This document shows, one piece after another, positions 15,311 to 24,654 of a stretch of DNA of 64,000 bases. The DNA comes from Gordonia hydrophobica NBRC 16057 (GTDB taxonomy: Bacteria > Actinomycetota > Actinomycetes > Mycobacteriales > Mycobacteriaceae): positions 124,001 through 188,000 of the forward strand of contig NZ_BCWU01000008.1 in the NCBI RefSeq assembly GCF_001592365.1, read 5' to 3'. The notes below the pieces were generated by a model. The model had not been told where the DNA came from. It saw only the letters and a program-made list of their open reading frames with translations, and did not search any database. The stretch's first letter is position 1, and the number at the start of each line of letters is the position of its first letter. The position numbers were made by a program, and so were the translations under genes.

Positions 15311-18300
15311 GTCTCAACGAAGGTTCCGCCACCGAAGCCGCGGAAGGTCGTGCCCGCAGTATGACCACCACCAGGGCCGCCGTTGCCTCAACGAAGGTTC
15401 CGCGACCGAAGTCGCGGAAGGGCCCGACATGGATGCCATCAACCGATGGCTCATCGACCAGCCTCAACGAAGGTTCCGCGACCGAAGTCGCGGAAGGTCT
15501 CGCCGGTGCCGTTGCTTAGTTCCGTCTGTCCCTCGCCTCAACGAAGGTTCCGCGACCGAAGTCGCGGAAGGTGCATCGGGCGAGTCTGGCGCGACGGTCG
15601 GCGAGACCGGCCTCAACGAAGGTTCCGCGACCGAAGTCGCGGAAGGTTGCTGCTCGCTCAAACTTGTTCATGTCAAATCCTTTCGCCTCAACGAAGGTTC
15701 CGCGACCGAAGTCGCGGAAGGTTTGGCCGATGCCTTCGAGGATGCTGCCGGTCGCCCCTCAACGAAGGTTCCGCGACCGAAGTCGCGGAAGGCAGTCCGA
15801 ATCTCGATGTGTACGCGGCCCGATTGACCAGCCCTCAACGAAGGTTCCGCGACCGAAGTCGCGGAAGGCTCCGGCTTTACCGACGAAACCCCGATGAACG
15901 CCGCCATCCCTCAACGAAGGTTCCGCGACCGAAGTCGCGGAAGGCCGACACCGCAGAGCCTCCTGAAAGGAACTCCATGTTCCCTCAACGAAGGTTCCGC
16001 GACCGAAGTCGCGGAAGGTCCGCTTGCCGAGGCTCGGATGATGGACGTGATCGCCCGCCCCTCAACGAAGGTTCCGCGACCGAAGTCGCGGAAGGCTTGG
16101 CGGCGTCGACGACGTTCTCGACGATCACCGCACGCCCTCAACGAAGGTTCCGCGACCGAAGTCGCGGAAGGCTCGAGAGACGCCACCCCGCGTTCTTCCA
16201 TTTCCACCCTCAACGAAGGTTCCGCGACCGAAGTCGCGGAAGGCGCATGCTGCGCAGCTCGTGCTCGGCCATGCGGTTGCGCCCTCAACGAAGGTTCCGC
16301 GACCGAAGTCGCGGAAGGGCAAAGTCCCGGTCACAGTCCACCGAGACTGATCACCCTCAACGAAGGTTCCGCGACCGAAGTCGCGGAAGGTCTCAGCCAA
16401 GGACAGGCTCGACACCGCGATCCTGGACCCTCAACGAAGGTTCCGCGACCGAAGTCGCGGAAGGCTGGCGCGAAGTGGGCGGCGGCCTTGTGTTTGTTCC
16501 CTCAACGAAGGTTCCGCGACCGAAGTCGCGGAAGGCGGTCACGCGGTCGTGTCGGGCGCTGATGCCGTTCGCGGTCCCTCAACGAAGGTTCCGCGACCGA
16601 AGTCGCGGAAGGTTTATTCTCACACACATTGAGAGTGCCTACTACCAACCCTCAACGAAGGTTCCGCGACCGAAGTCGCGGAAGGTCCAGCAGCAGCTCG
16701 GCGTGACCGGCGCGCCGTACGGCCCTCAACGAAGGTTCCGCGACCGAAGTCGCGGAAGGAGCGACGGCAGTCTGGTGTGCCTGGTCGCGAACGCTTCCTC
16801 CCTCAACGAAGGTTCCGCGACCGAAGTCGCGGAAGGCCGCGGCCAGTGAAGGATCATTACCTTTCAGGATCCCTCAACGAAGGTTCCGCGACCGAAGTCG
16901 CGGAAGGACCCACGACGGACCCGGCCGCGCCAGGCTGCACCGCGCCCTCAACGAAGGTTCCGCGACCGAAGTCGCGGAAGGTGAAGAACGTTTCCGAGGT
17001 CGGCCCGGTGCTCGCCCTCAACGAAGGTTCCGCGACCGAAGTCGCGGAAGGCGCATCCAGACGGGCACGCCTGGGCGAGAGAAATTCCTCCCTCAACGAA
17101 GGTTCCGCGACCGAAGTCGCGGAAGGGTGCAGGGCAAGGCGTTCGACGCCTACGTCTCGGATCGCCCTCAACGAAGGTTCCGCGACCGAAGTCGCGGAAG
17201 GCCGGTCCACGAATCCGCGTATTCGACGGCAACATCAACCTCCCTCAACGAAGGTTCCGCGACCGAAGTCGCGGAAGGTTCGTGCTTCGCTGCGAGCTGG
17301 GATAGCGGTTCCAGCCCTCAACGAAGGTTCCGCGACCGAAGTCGCGGAAGGCGCTGTGGGACGGCCTGTTTCAGGTTCACGCCAAGTCCGCCCTCAACGA
17401 AGGTTCCGCGACCGAAGTCGCGGAAGGCCTCGATGACGTACGGGGGATAAGGCGTGTCGATCACCCTCAACGAAGGTTCCGCGACCGAAGTCGCGGAAGG
17501 CCCATCTCCACATTCGTGCCATCAGGCAAAGTCCCCGCACCCTCAACGAAGGTTCCGCGACCGAAGTCGCGGAAGGCCGACACGTGACGATCCTGATGCC
17601 CGCGGCGACCTCCACCCTCAACGAAGGTTCCGCGACCGAAGTCGCGGAAGGCCGACTCCGATACCGACGCGCACTCGATCTTGGTGCGCGACCCTCAACG
17701 AAGGTTCCGCGACCGAAGTCGCGGAAGGTAGCCATAAACCCAGCAAGATCAGGCCACGTCACCCCTCAACGAAGGTTCCGCGACCGAAGTCGCGGAAGGG
17801 TCGACGACGAGGGCAACCACCTACGGTTCACGCTCCCTCAACGAAGGTTCCGCGACCGAAGTCGCGGAAGGCAATCGAGAAGCTCGACGCGGTGCGTGTG
17901 CGGGGCGCACCCTCAACGAAGGTTCCGCGACCGAAGTCGCGGAAGGCGGAGTCCTTCGCGGCCGCGGCTTCCGCTGCAGCGCCCTCAACGAAGGTTCCGC
18001 GACCGAAGTCGCGGAAGGTGGAGTGGAGAACTGCCACACCCGGACGATGCTGAGAGCCCTCAACGAAGGTTCCGCGACCGAAGTCGCGGAAGGCCAGGTG
18101 CGACGGGCCGCGGATATCGCGAGTTGGTCCCTCAACGAAGGTTCCGCGACCGAAGTCGCGGAAGGCAAAGCGTCGCATTGAGGCAGGTGCAGCATGATCG
18201 ACCCTCAACGAAGGTTCCGCGACCGAAGTCGCGGAAGGACCGCCATCGTCAGCACGTACTGGGCCAGCCAGAAACTCCCCTCAACGAAGGTTCCGCGACC

Positions 18301-21300
18301 GAAGTCGCGGAAGGCTGGTTTGACGATGCGGGCCTGCTTGGTTTGGACGTTGACCCTCAACGAAGGTTCCGCGACCGAAGTCGCGGAAGGGCGAAGACGT
18401 CACGTGGGACGAGATCGAAGCAGCGCCCTCAACGAAGGTTCCGCGACCGAAGTCGCGGAAGGCCGTGGGGCGATGCACCATGCGCGGATGAGTTGGAGGC
18501 CCTCAACGAAGGTTCCGCGACCGAAGTCGCGGAAGGCGTCGGGTTCGTCGGTGGTGGCTGGTGCCTTGACTGCCCCCTCAACGAAGGTTCCGCGACCGAA
18601 GTCGCGGAAGGGAGAGATCGAGGCCGGTCACGGTGAGTGCGGTCATGTCTGGCCCTCAACGAAGGTTCCGCGACCGAAGTCGCGGAAGGCTGGTCGTGAT
18701 GATGCTGCTCGCGTGGATCGCACACAACCCTCAACGAAGGTTCCGCGACCGAAGTCGCGGAAGGAGTCGCCGAGGTAGAGGCGGATGTCGCCGGTCTCGT
18801 ACCCTCAACGAAGGTTCCGCGACCGAAGTCGCGGAAGGGCCGAGTCGGAGGACTGCGATCTCATCGAGTCCCGCACCCGCCCTCAACGAAGGTTCCGCGA
18901 CCGAAGTCGCGGAAGGAGCGCGAACCCGCTGTAGAACAGGAACGACTCAAGGACCCTCAACGAAGGTTCCGCGACCGAAGTCGCGGAAGGCTCCGCCCAT
19001 AGGAGTTCGTAGCGGCGTGCCTGGATTTCCCCTCAACGAAGGTTCCGCGACCGAAGTCGCGGAAGGGCAGGTGCAAGAAGTCGGGCTCATCGGTGACGAG
19101 CTTCCCTCAACGAAGGTTCCGCGACCGAAGTCGCGGAAGGTCGATCCGCGGGTTCGTCTTGTCGACAGGCCCGATCCGCCCTCAACGAAGGTTCCGCGAC
19201 CGAAGTCGCGGAAGGAGCACGCATCCACCCCGACCTCGGCGAACGCGCCGTCCCCTCAACGAAGGTTCCGCGACCGAAGTCGCGGAAGGGTCGGTGACGC
19301 TCTCGGGCATCGGGTTCGACTTAGCCCCCCTCAACGAAGGTTCCGCGACCGAAGTCGCGGAAGGCCAAGACAATCAACGCCTAGGTGATCGTAAAACTTG
19401 GCCCCTCAACGAAGGTTCCGCGACCGAAGTCGCGGAAGGTGGAACGTACCCGAGTACTCACTCTGGGTGATGACCCCTCAACGAAGGTTCCGCGACCGAA
19501 GTCGCGGAAGGCCTCGTCGACTTCGTCCGCGCCGCACTGGCGGGCGGCGCCCTCAACGAAGGTTCCGCGACCGAAGTCGCGGAAGGGTCTTCGCGATTGT
19601 CCTTGAATGTTGCAGCAGTCAGCCCTCAACGAAGGTTCCGCGACCGAAGTCGCGGAAGGTTCTTCATCAGTTCGAGCGACGCGGCCGGATCGAGTCCCAC
19701 CCTCAACGAAGGTTCCGCGACCGAAGTCGCGGAAGGCTGTTCTTTCGTTGAGGACGCGCAACGCTTCTTCGAGCTTCCCTCAACGAAGGTTCCGCGACCG
19801 AAGTCGCGGAAGGTCGACCCGCTAGCGTCTGCGGTCAGACCCCGCACGAACCCTCAACGAAGGTTCCGCGACCGAAGTCGCGGAAGGCCCGCCCGCCGGA
19901 ACACCCACCCCGAGCAGGATGAGGCCCTCAACGAAGGTTCCGCGACCGAAGTCGCGGAAGGCCGCCACGAGACCGCGGGAAGCGTCACCGAGTTTCCATT
20001 CACCCTCAACGAAGGTTCCGCGACCGAAGTCGCGGAAGGTTCGAACCAATAACCGCTCGTTATCTTTCGGCGGGTGTCCCCTCAACGAAGGTTCCGCGAC
20101 CGAAGTCGCGGAAGGCATTCCCGAACTGTATTTGACCGAGACGGCACCGCTGCCCCTCAACGAAGGTTCCGCGACCGAAGTCGCGGAAGGCGGACTCGAG
20201 TCGCAGTTCGGGGTCAAGGCGTCCACCCCTCAACGAAGGTTCCGCGACCGAAATCGCGGAAGGGAGTACGTCACTAGGCGCACTAGACTCGCTTCACACC
20301 CTCAACGAAGGTTCCGCGACCGAAGTCGCGGAAGGGCGAAGGAACCACTGTGACCGACGTCGATTATCTCGACCGCCCTCAACGAAGGTTCCGCGACCGA
20401 AGTCGCGGAAGGGCCGTACCGCAACCACCTGAACTTTGGTGGCGGCAACCCTCAACGAAGGTTCCGCGACCGAAGTCGCGGAAGGCGCTTGGCGGCGGCG
20501 GAGCAACGGTGTCAAGGACCCTCAACGAAGGTTCCGCGACCGAAGTCGCGGAAGGCGACCGCCATTCCGGCCACCCTTCGCGCCACTATTCACCCCTCAA
20601 CGAAGGTTCCGCGACCGAAGTCGCGGAAGGCGTGATCCGGTGGATGTTTTGGTGGATGATGAGCCCCCTCAACGAAGGTTCCGCGACCGAAGTCGCGGAA
20701 GGCCGAACAAGTGGATCGCAGTACCGCCAAGTAAACTAGACCCTCAACGAAGGTTCCGCGACCGAAGTCGCGGAAGGGCAAAGACTCGCGGGCGCTGGCG
20801 TCGGAAGTCCTGCCCTCAACGAAGGTTCCGCGACCGAAGTCGCGGAAGGCGCCGGAGACACCGCTGCCAGGCAATGCACCGACCACCCTCAACGAAGGTT
20901 CCGCGACCGAAGTCGCGGAAGGGGGATGCCGCGGTCCGCGAGCTGGTTCAGCTCCATCGCCCCTCAACGAAGGTTCCGCGACCGAAGTCGCGGAAGGAAG
21001 GAGCCCTTGTGACCGGCGTCGATTATCTCGACCGCCCTCAACGAAGGTTCCGCGACCGAAGTCGCGGAAGGCCGCTAGGCCGGGTTCCGCTCCTGACCCC
21101 ACACCAACCCTCCCTCAACGAAGGTTCCGCGACCGAAGTCGCGGAAGGTTCGTCTCACTGTCGCTGGCGTGACCCGTCTCGGCCCTCAACGAAGGTTCCG
21201 CGACCGAAGTCGCGGAAGGTTGAGCGTCGTTGTGCGTCGGTTAACGATATCCTCCCTCAACGAAGGTTCCGCGACCGAAGTCGCGGAAGGACGAATGCTT

Positions 21301-21514
21301 CGAGGTCTCCGAGCGTCATTCCGCCCCCTCAACGAAGGTTCCGCGACCGAAGTCGCGGAAGGGTTACCGGCGGCGGCAAGCCGCGTCCATTTGCGGAGGC
21401 TCCCTCAACGAAGGTTCCGCGACCGAAGTCGCGGAAGGCGGCGTCCGGTCGACGGGTACCGCGTACTGATTGCGGAACCCTCAACGAAGGTTCCGCGACC
21501 GAAGTCGCGGAAGG
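15311..21514 (-). CRISPR. Type I-G CRISPR array, 84 repeats and 83 spacers
   Basis: I counted 84 near-identical repeats, with cores starting at 15312, 15386, 15462 and so on to 21479; the period is 70-78 bp. The core is 36 bp (CCTCAACGAAGG, then an inverted repeat, then AAGG end); counting the constant preceding base it is 37 bp, leaving spacers of 33-41 bp. The inverted repeat is TTCCGCGAC and GTCGCGGAA. In minus-strand RNA its loop is UUCG closed by C-G, a very stable tetraloop; in the plus strand it would be CGAA. The first repeat (15312) has three substitutions, marking the trailer end, so the leader is on the right next to cas2 and transcription is leftward. Repeats 1-6 are preceded by G and repeats 7-84 by C. 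Repeat 67 (20228) has one G-to-A change. Long open frames across the array are artefacts of the period. Confidence 0.99.
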
Positions 21515-21699
21515 TGCCCCCAGAATACACAAGCTCTGACCTGCACTTTCCATGGCCTTCGCGAGCGGTACCCGCGGACACGCCAGGCGGCTGCCGTCTC
21601 GAAACCGCGAATCAGCGCGAGTTAGGTCTGACCAGGCGTTTCCCAACGCGAGACGTGGCCGTGACTTGCCAATGTGTTCGGCGCTCTCGCGACGTCCTG
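21515..21699 (-). promoter_or_regulatory. CRISPR leader region
   Basis: The 185 bp between the cas2 stop and the first (newest) repeat contain no gene. By position and array polarity this is the leader, holding the array promoter and the Cas1-Cas2 integration signals, read leftward. No clear promoter hexamers are visible, so the assignment is positional. Confidence 0.7.
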
Positions 21700-21999
21700 T
21701 CACACGATGAACTCGATCTCGTCCGGAGTCGGCCTGCGACGGCCGAGGAAGCTCAAAACGGGGTCTCTACCACCACTACTGAGACCAACGACGCAGAACA
21801 GAACTGAGTCAGTTTGCGCATCGATCGTCTTAGCGACCTCGCGACGCAACCTCACTTCCCCGGCTGCGGTCAGGTCGATCAGGAATACGCTGTACTGAAT
21901 ACGGTCGCCGTACGACTGGAGCACCTTGGCGAGCTTCGTTCTGCGGAGGTCATCGACGATGTCGTACGCAACCAACAGCCTTCTCGTAGACGGAGTCAT
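21700..21999 (-). CDS. cas2: CRISPR-associated endonuclease Cas2
   Basis: A 99-residue ferredoxin-like protein. RRLLVAYDIVDDLRRTKLAKVLQSYGDRIQYSVFLIDLT shows the Cas2 pattern: first beta strand ending in the metal-site Asp (YDI), the R-x-K-helix and the Q-Y-S-V-F strand. Cas2 is the structural core of the Cas1-Cas2 integrase that inserts spacers. Its ATG overlaps the stop of cas4-cas1 by 4 bp. It is the last gene of the leftward cas operon and the one nearest the leader. Confidence 0.95.
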   Translation of the reverse strand: MTPSTRRLLVAYDIVDDLRRTKLAKVLQSYGDRIQYSVFLIDLTAAGEVRLRREVAKTIDAQTDSVLFCVVGLSSGGRDPVLSFLGRRRPTPDEIEFIV

Positions 22000-23606
22000 C
22001 GCGTCCGAATCCCGGTGTACTCGTCACGCGTTCCATCAAGAATTCCCAGAACCATACGCGCCTGGACTTCGATCGCGCGCCGCCAAGAAATTTTGTACTT
22101 GAATATCGGATGAGTGAACTCGTGCCCAATTCTCCGCTCAAACTCGGAGGTCAAGGCCTTCCGCCCCGAGACCCGCAATCGAGTCGATCCCGCGACTTCG
22201 GAGAAGTCGACCCCCGTCAGTAGTCCGTTATTGATAGCCGAAAGTACCGCAGAATCCGCAATGACTGGGCGAAACTGCTCCATGAGGTCCAGCGCGAAGG
22301 CCGGTTTATTGCGGCTTGAAGAATGAACGAAACCTGCGTGCGGATCCAGTCCTGCCGCGCAAATTGCCCGAATGCAATCCGCGACGAGCAGTCCGTAAGC
22401 ATAATTGAGTGCCACATTCAGCGGGTCACTTGCTCCCCTCCCAGAACGCCCTTTCCAACGTTCGAGGAAGACTCGATCGGCCGAATCAGACACCATCGAG
22501 GGAAAATTTTCAAAGTAGACAGACGCCGCTTCGCCCTCAAACCCGAAGATCTCGGGGATGCTCGATGCCGTCGCGATCTGTTTGCTAATCGTCCGCATCC
22601 GACCGACATCGGCTTTGAGATCGATTCTCGTTCCACGCCGAAGTTGCGTGGCCTGGTTCGAGACCTTGGTAGCCATCAGTTCTCGCGCAAGGGCAAGGTC
22701 CCCAGTGTATGCCCGGACATGCTGCATCAGTCGCGGGTACCCGTTTGGCGACTTCGACGAACGCGCATGTCCCACCACGCGGCCGCTGCTTGAACACCAC
22801 ACAATTCCGTATCCACGCCAGAGGATCTCGCGAATCAAAGCGGACGAGATGTCGACGTTGCCGTGAACCACCAACCCGACCACTCGCTCCAAAGGCACGG
22901 ACGTCGATTCTTCTCTCGCCTTGTGCACAACGACTCGGCCGGCTTTGATAGATGCGCGACTCCCAGGCGTTGTCAGATGAAGGACATCACCCGCTGGATC
23001 GCCAACGGCGATGCGCCGCACGCGAACCAACTCTTGCGCCACATGCTCGTCAGGCAGACACACGCCGACATGGGAGCAGAAACGACACCGCGGGTCATCG
23101 ACCAGGGGTTTCGGAGCCTCTGCGGCTTCGACGATCTCACGCGTCCGCGCCACCCAGGCATGTGCGTCCTCAAAATCAGAAGGGCTGAGCGGCACGTGCA
23201 CCGACCGCCGGTGATTTGTGAAATAGACGCGTTGATCGTCGACCTGCGTGCCGGCAGCCTCCAGACAAATCCGTTGAAGTGCCAATTGAACAATATTCGC
23301 GTCAGTCACTTCTGGTACCCGCCGAAGTGGCGTTGCCTTGTACTCCACGATCGCGGTACCAGCATCGTCAGCCTCAAGAACGTCGCACTTTCCTATGAGA
23401 CCGAGTCCATCGTGCGATATGTCAACGGATCGACTCACGCCTTCGGTCGATACGGCCGAATCCACCCTCGCGTGTGCGTGCAGTCCCGCCTCGATCTGCG
23501 CGCTGTCAACGCGCTCACCGACCGCCTCGATCCACGCTCGTCGCGCACAGAAGACCGTATGCGCGACGAGGCTGATCGGAATTGCATTTGACTCCGGGTC
23601 GCTCAT
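21996..23606 (-). CDS. cas4-cas1: Cas4-Cas1 fusion protein of the type I-G adaptation module
   Basis: A 536-residue fusion from ATG 23606 (MSDPESNAIPISLVAHTVFCARRAWIE). A GTG 13 codons upstream, inside csb3, is possible but ATG 23606 lies 7 bp after the csb3 stop. The Cas4 part (about 1-200) has the first iron-sulfur Cys in TVFCARRAW, the RecB-nuclease residues in GLIGKCDVLE and IVEYKAT, and the Cys cluster CRFCSHVGVC. The Cas1 part (about 210-530) has the metal-binding Glu in GFEGEAASVYFENF, and His and Asp in GFVHSSSRNKPAFALDLMEQFRP. Cas4-Cas1 selects PAM-bearing prespacers and integrates them with Cas2. Fusion is typical of GSU-type I-G systems. All catalytic residues look intact. Confidence 0.95.
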   Translation of the reverse strand: MSDPESNAIPISLVAHTVFCARRAWIEAVGERVDSAQIEAGLHAHARVDSAVSTEGVSRSVDISHDGLGLIGKCDVLEADDAGTAIVEYKATPLRRVPEVTDANIVQLALQRICLEAAGTQVDDQRVYFTNHRRSVHVPLSPSDFEDAHAWVARTREIVEAAEAPKPLVDDPRCRFCSHVGVCLPDEHVAQELVRVRRIAVGDPAGDVLHLTTPGSRASIKAGRVVVHKAREESTSVPLERVVGLVVHGNVDISSALIREILWRGYGIVWCSSSGRVVGHARSSKSPNGYPRLMQHVRAYTGDLALARELMATKVSNQATQLRRGTRIDLKADVGRMRTISKQIATASSIPEIFGFEGEAASVYFENFPSMVSDSADRVFLERWKGRSGRGASDPLNVALNYAYGLLVADCIRAICAAGLDPHAGFVHSSSRNKPAFALDLMEQFRPVIADSAVLSAINNGLLTGVDFSEVAGSTRLRVSGRKALTSEFERRIGHEFTHPIFKYKISWRRAIEVQARMVLGILDGTRDEYTGIRTR

Positions 23607-23613
23607 GACTGTG

Positions 23614-24654
23614 TCATCTGCCTCGCCCGAGAAGCGGAACCACACGGCCGGCGAGGACTTGCCGTTCCGGTGCGCTACTGCTTCCAGCCTTCTTGATCGG
23701 GAATCGCACCAATGCCCGAACTCCCTGCGTCGTCAGCCTGTCGTACGCTGCCTGTCGACGAAGATCCCCTGATTGGTTTGCACCTTCCTCACCGAATGCA
23801 GCTTCAGCCAGATCCTGCGATCGCAAGATACGACGAACTTTCGCCGGTGACGTGGGAATCGTAAAAACCGGCAACACCATCTCGGTCGGATGAAACCTAT
23901 TGTGCGGGCCTGCCGCAGGCGTCACTGCAAGTCCGCGCACACGCGGGTAGAGGGCGAAACTCGCGATGCCCCACAAGGCGCACCAGGCAACTGCGTCGTC
24001 AACGGAACCCGGTGGAACCAGTCCAGTCCCAGTACGGGAATCCGGCCCAGCCTTCGAATCATTCAAAGCCTCGCCGTTGAGTCCCCGCGCGATCTCGTCT
24101 GCCGCACGGTTTGACACGGATGCAGCTAACAGAGCCAGCCGATTACGGGTGAAGTCTTCCCCACGGTTGCGGGTCTTCATCTCCCATCGAGACGCACCTT
24201 CGTCGTATCGAGCATCCTTGTCCCCAAACTGCCAGTAGGCGGGTTCACCAATACTTTGCAGCATCATCGCGTCGAGCCACGTCTGATTGACCGATTGATC
24301 GAGTGCTGATCGCCTCGCCGAATAGAGATTGATCCACGAATGTGGGCTGCCCGGTGCCGCAATGCGTGGGCTGAACAATCCGATCTCAACTGTCTTGCCG
24401 GACCCTGCGAGATCATGTCGTTGTTGAACCCACGATCCAGGATCTGCGTGGGCTAGTGCGTGCGCTAGAACCAGTTCAGGAAGTTCCGAACTCGCTGCTC
24501 CTGGCGCGAAGAGCACCATTCGCGGCGACGAGTCGTCCGACCACCTGAGCCGCACATCTCTAATCCCCCAGTCCTCGAGTAGTGACGCCGCTCCGAACGC
24601 CGCGAAATGCGTGAGCGCGTGCTCGATGCCGCCACCGAAGACGAACTCAGTCAT
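23614..24654 (-). CDS. csb3: Csb3 (GSU0052-like), Cas8-type subunit of the type I-G effector
   Basis: A 346-residue protein starting MTEFVFGGGIEHALTHFAAFGAASLLEDWGI, between cas3 and cas4-cas1 with 4-bp overlap to cas3. This position and length match Csb3/GSU0052, the Dpsyc-variant subunit that replaces Csx17 as the presumed large (Cas8-like) subunit for PAM recognition. Recognisable segments are WLDAMMLQSIGEPAYWQFGDKDARYDEGASRWEM and FALYPRVRGLAVTPAAGP; no catalytic motif is expected. Family assignment rests mainly on gene order and these Csb3-like segments, because the family is highly divergent. Csx17 is absent from the window. Confidence 0.8.
   Translation of the reverse strand: MTEFVFGGGIEHALTHFAAFGAASLLEDWGIRDVRLRWSDDSSPRMVLFAPGAASSELPELVLAHALAHADPGSWVQQRHDLAGSGKTVEIGLFSPRIAAPGSPHSWINLYSARRSALDQSVNQTWLDAMMLQSIGEPAYWQFGDKDARYDEGASRWEMKTRNRGEDFTRNRLALLAASVSNRAADEIARGLNGEALNDSKAGPDSRTGTGLVPPGSVDDAVAWCALWGIASFALYPRVRGLAVTPAAGPHNRFHPTEMVLPVFTIPTSPAKVRRILRSQDLAEAAFGEEGANQSGDLRRQAAYDRLTTQGVRALVRFPIKKAGSSSAPERQVLAGRVVPLLGRGR

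Noticed and set aside
15383..21539. Many long open frames in both directions across 15.3-21.5 kb (up to about 490 codons)
   Set aside because: They are repeated translations of the CRISPR repeat (STKVPRPKSRK, NEGSATEVAEG, SATSVAEPSLR and similar) made possible because the repeat lacks stops; there are no start signals and no protein families.
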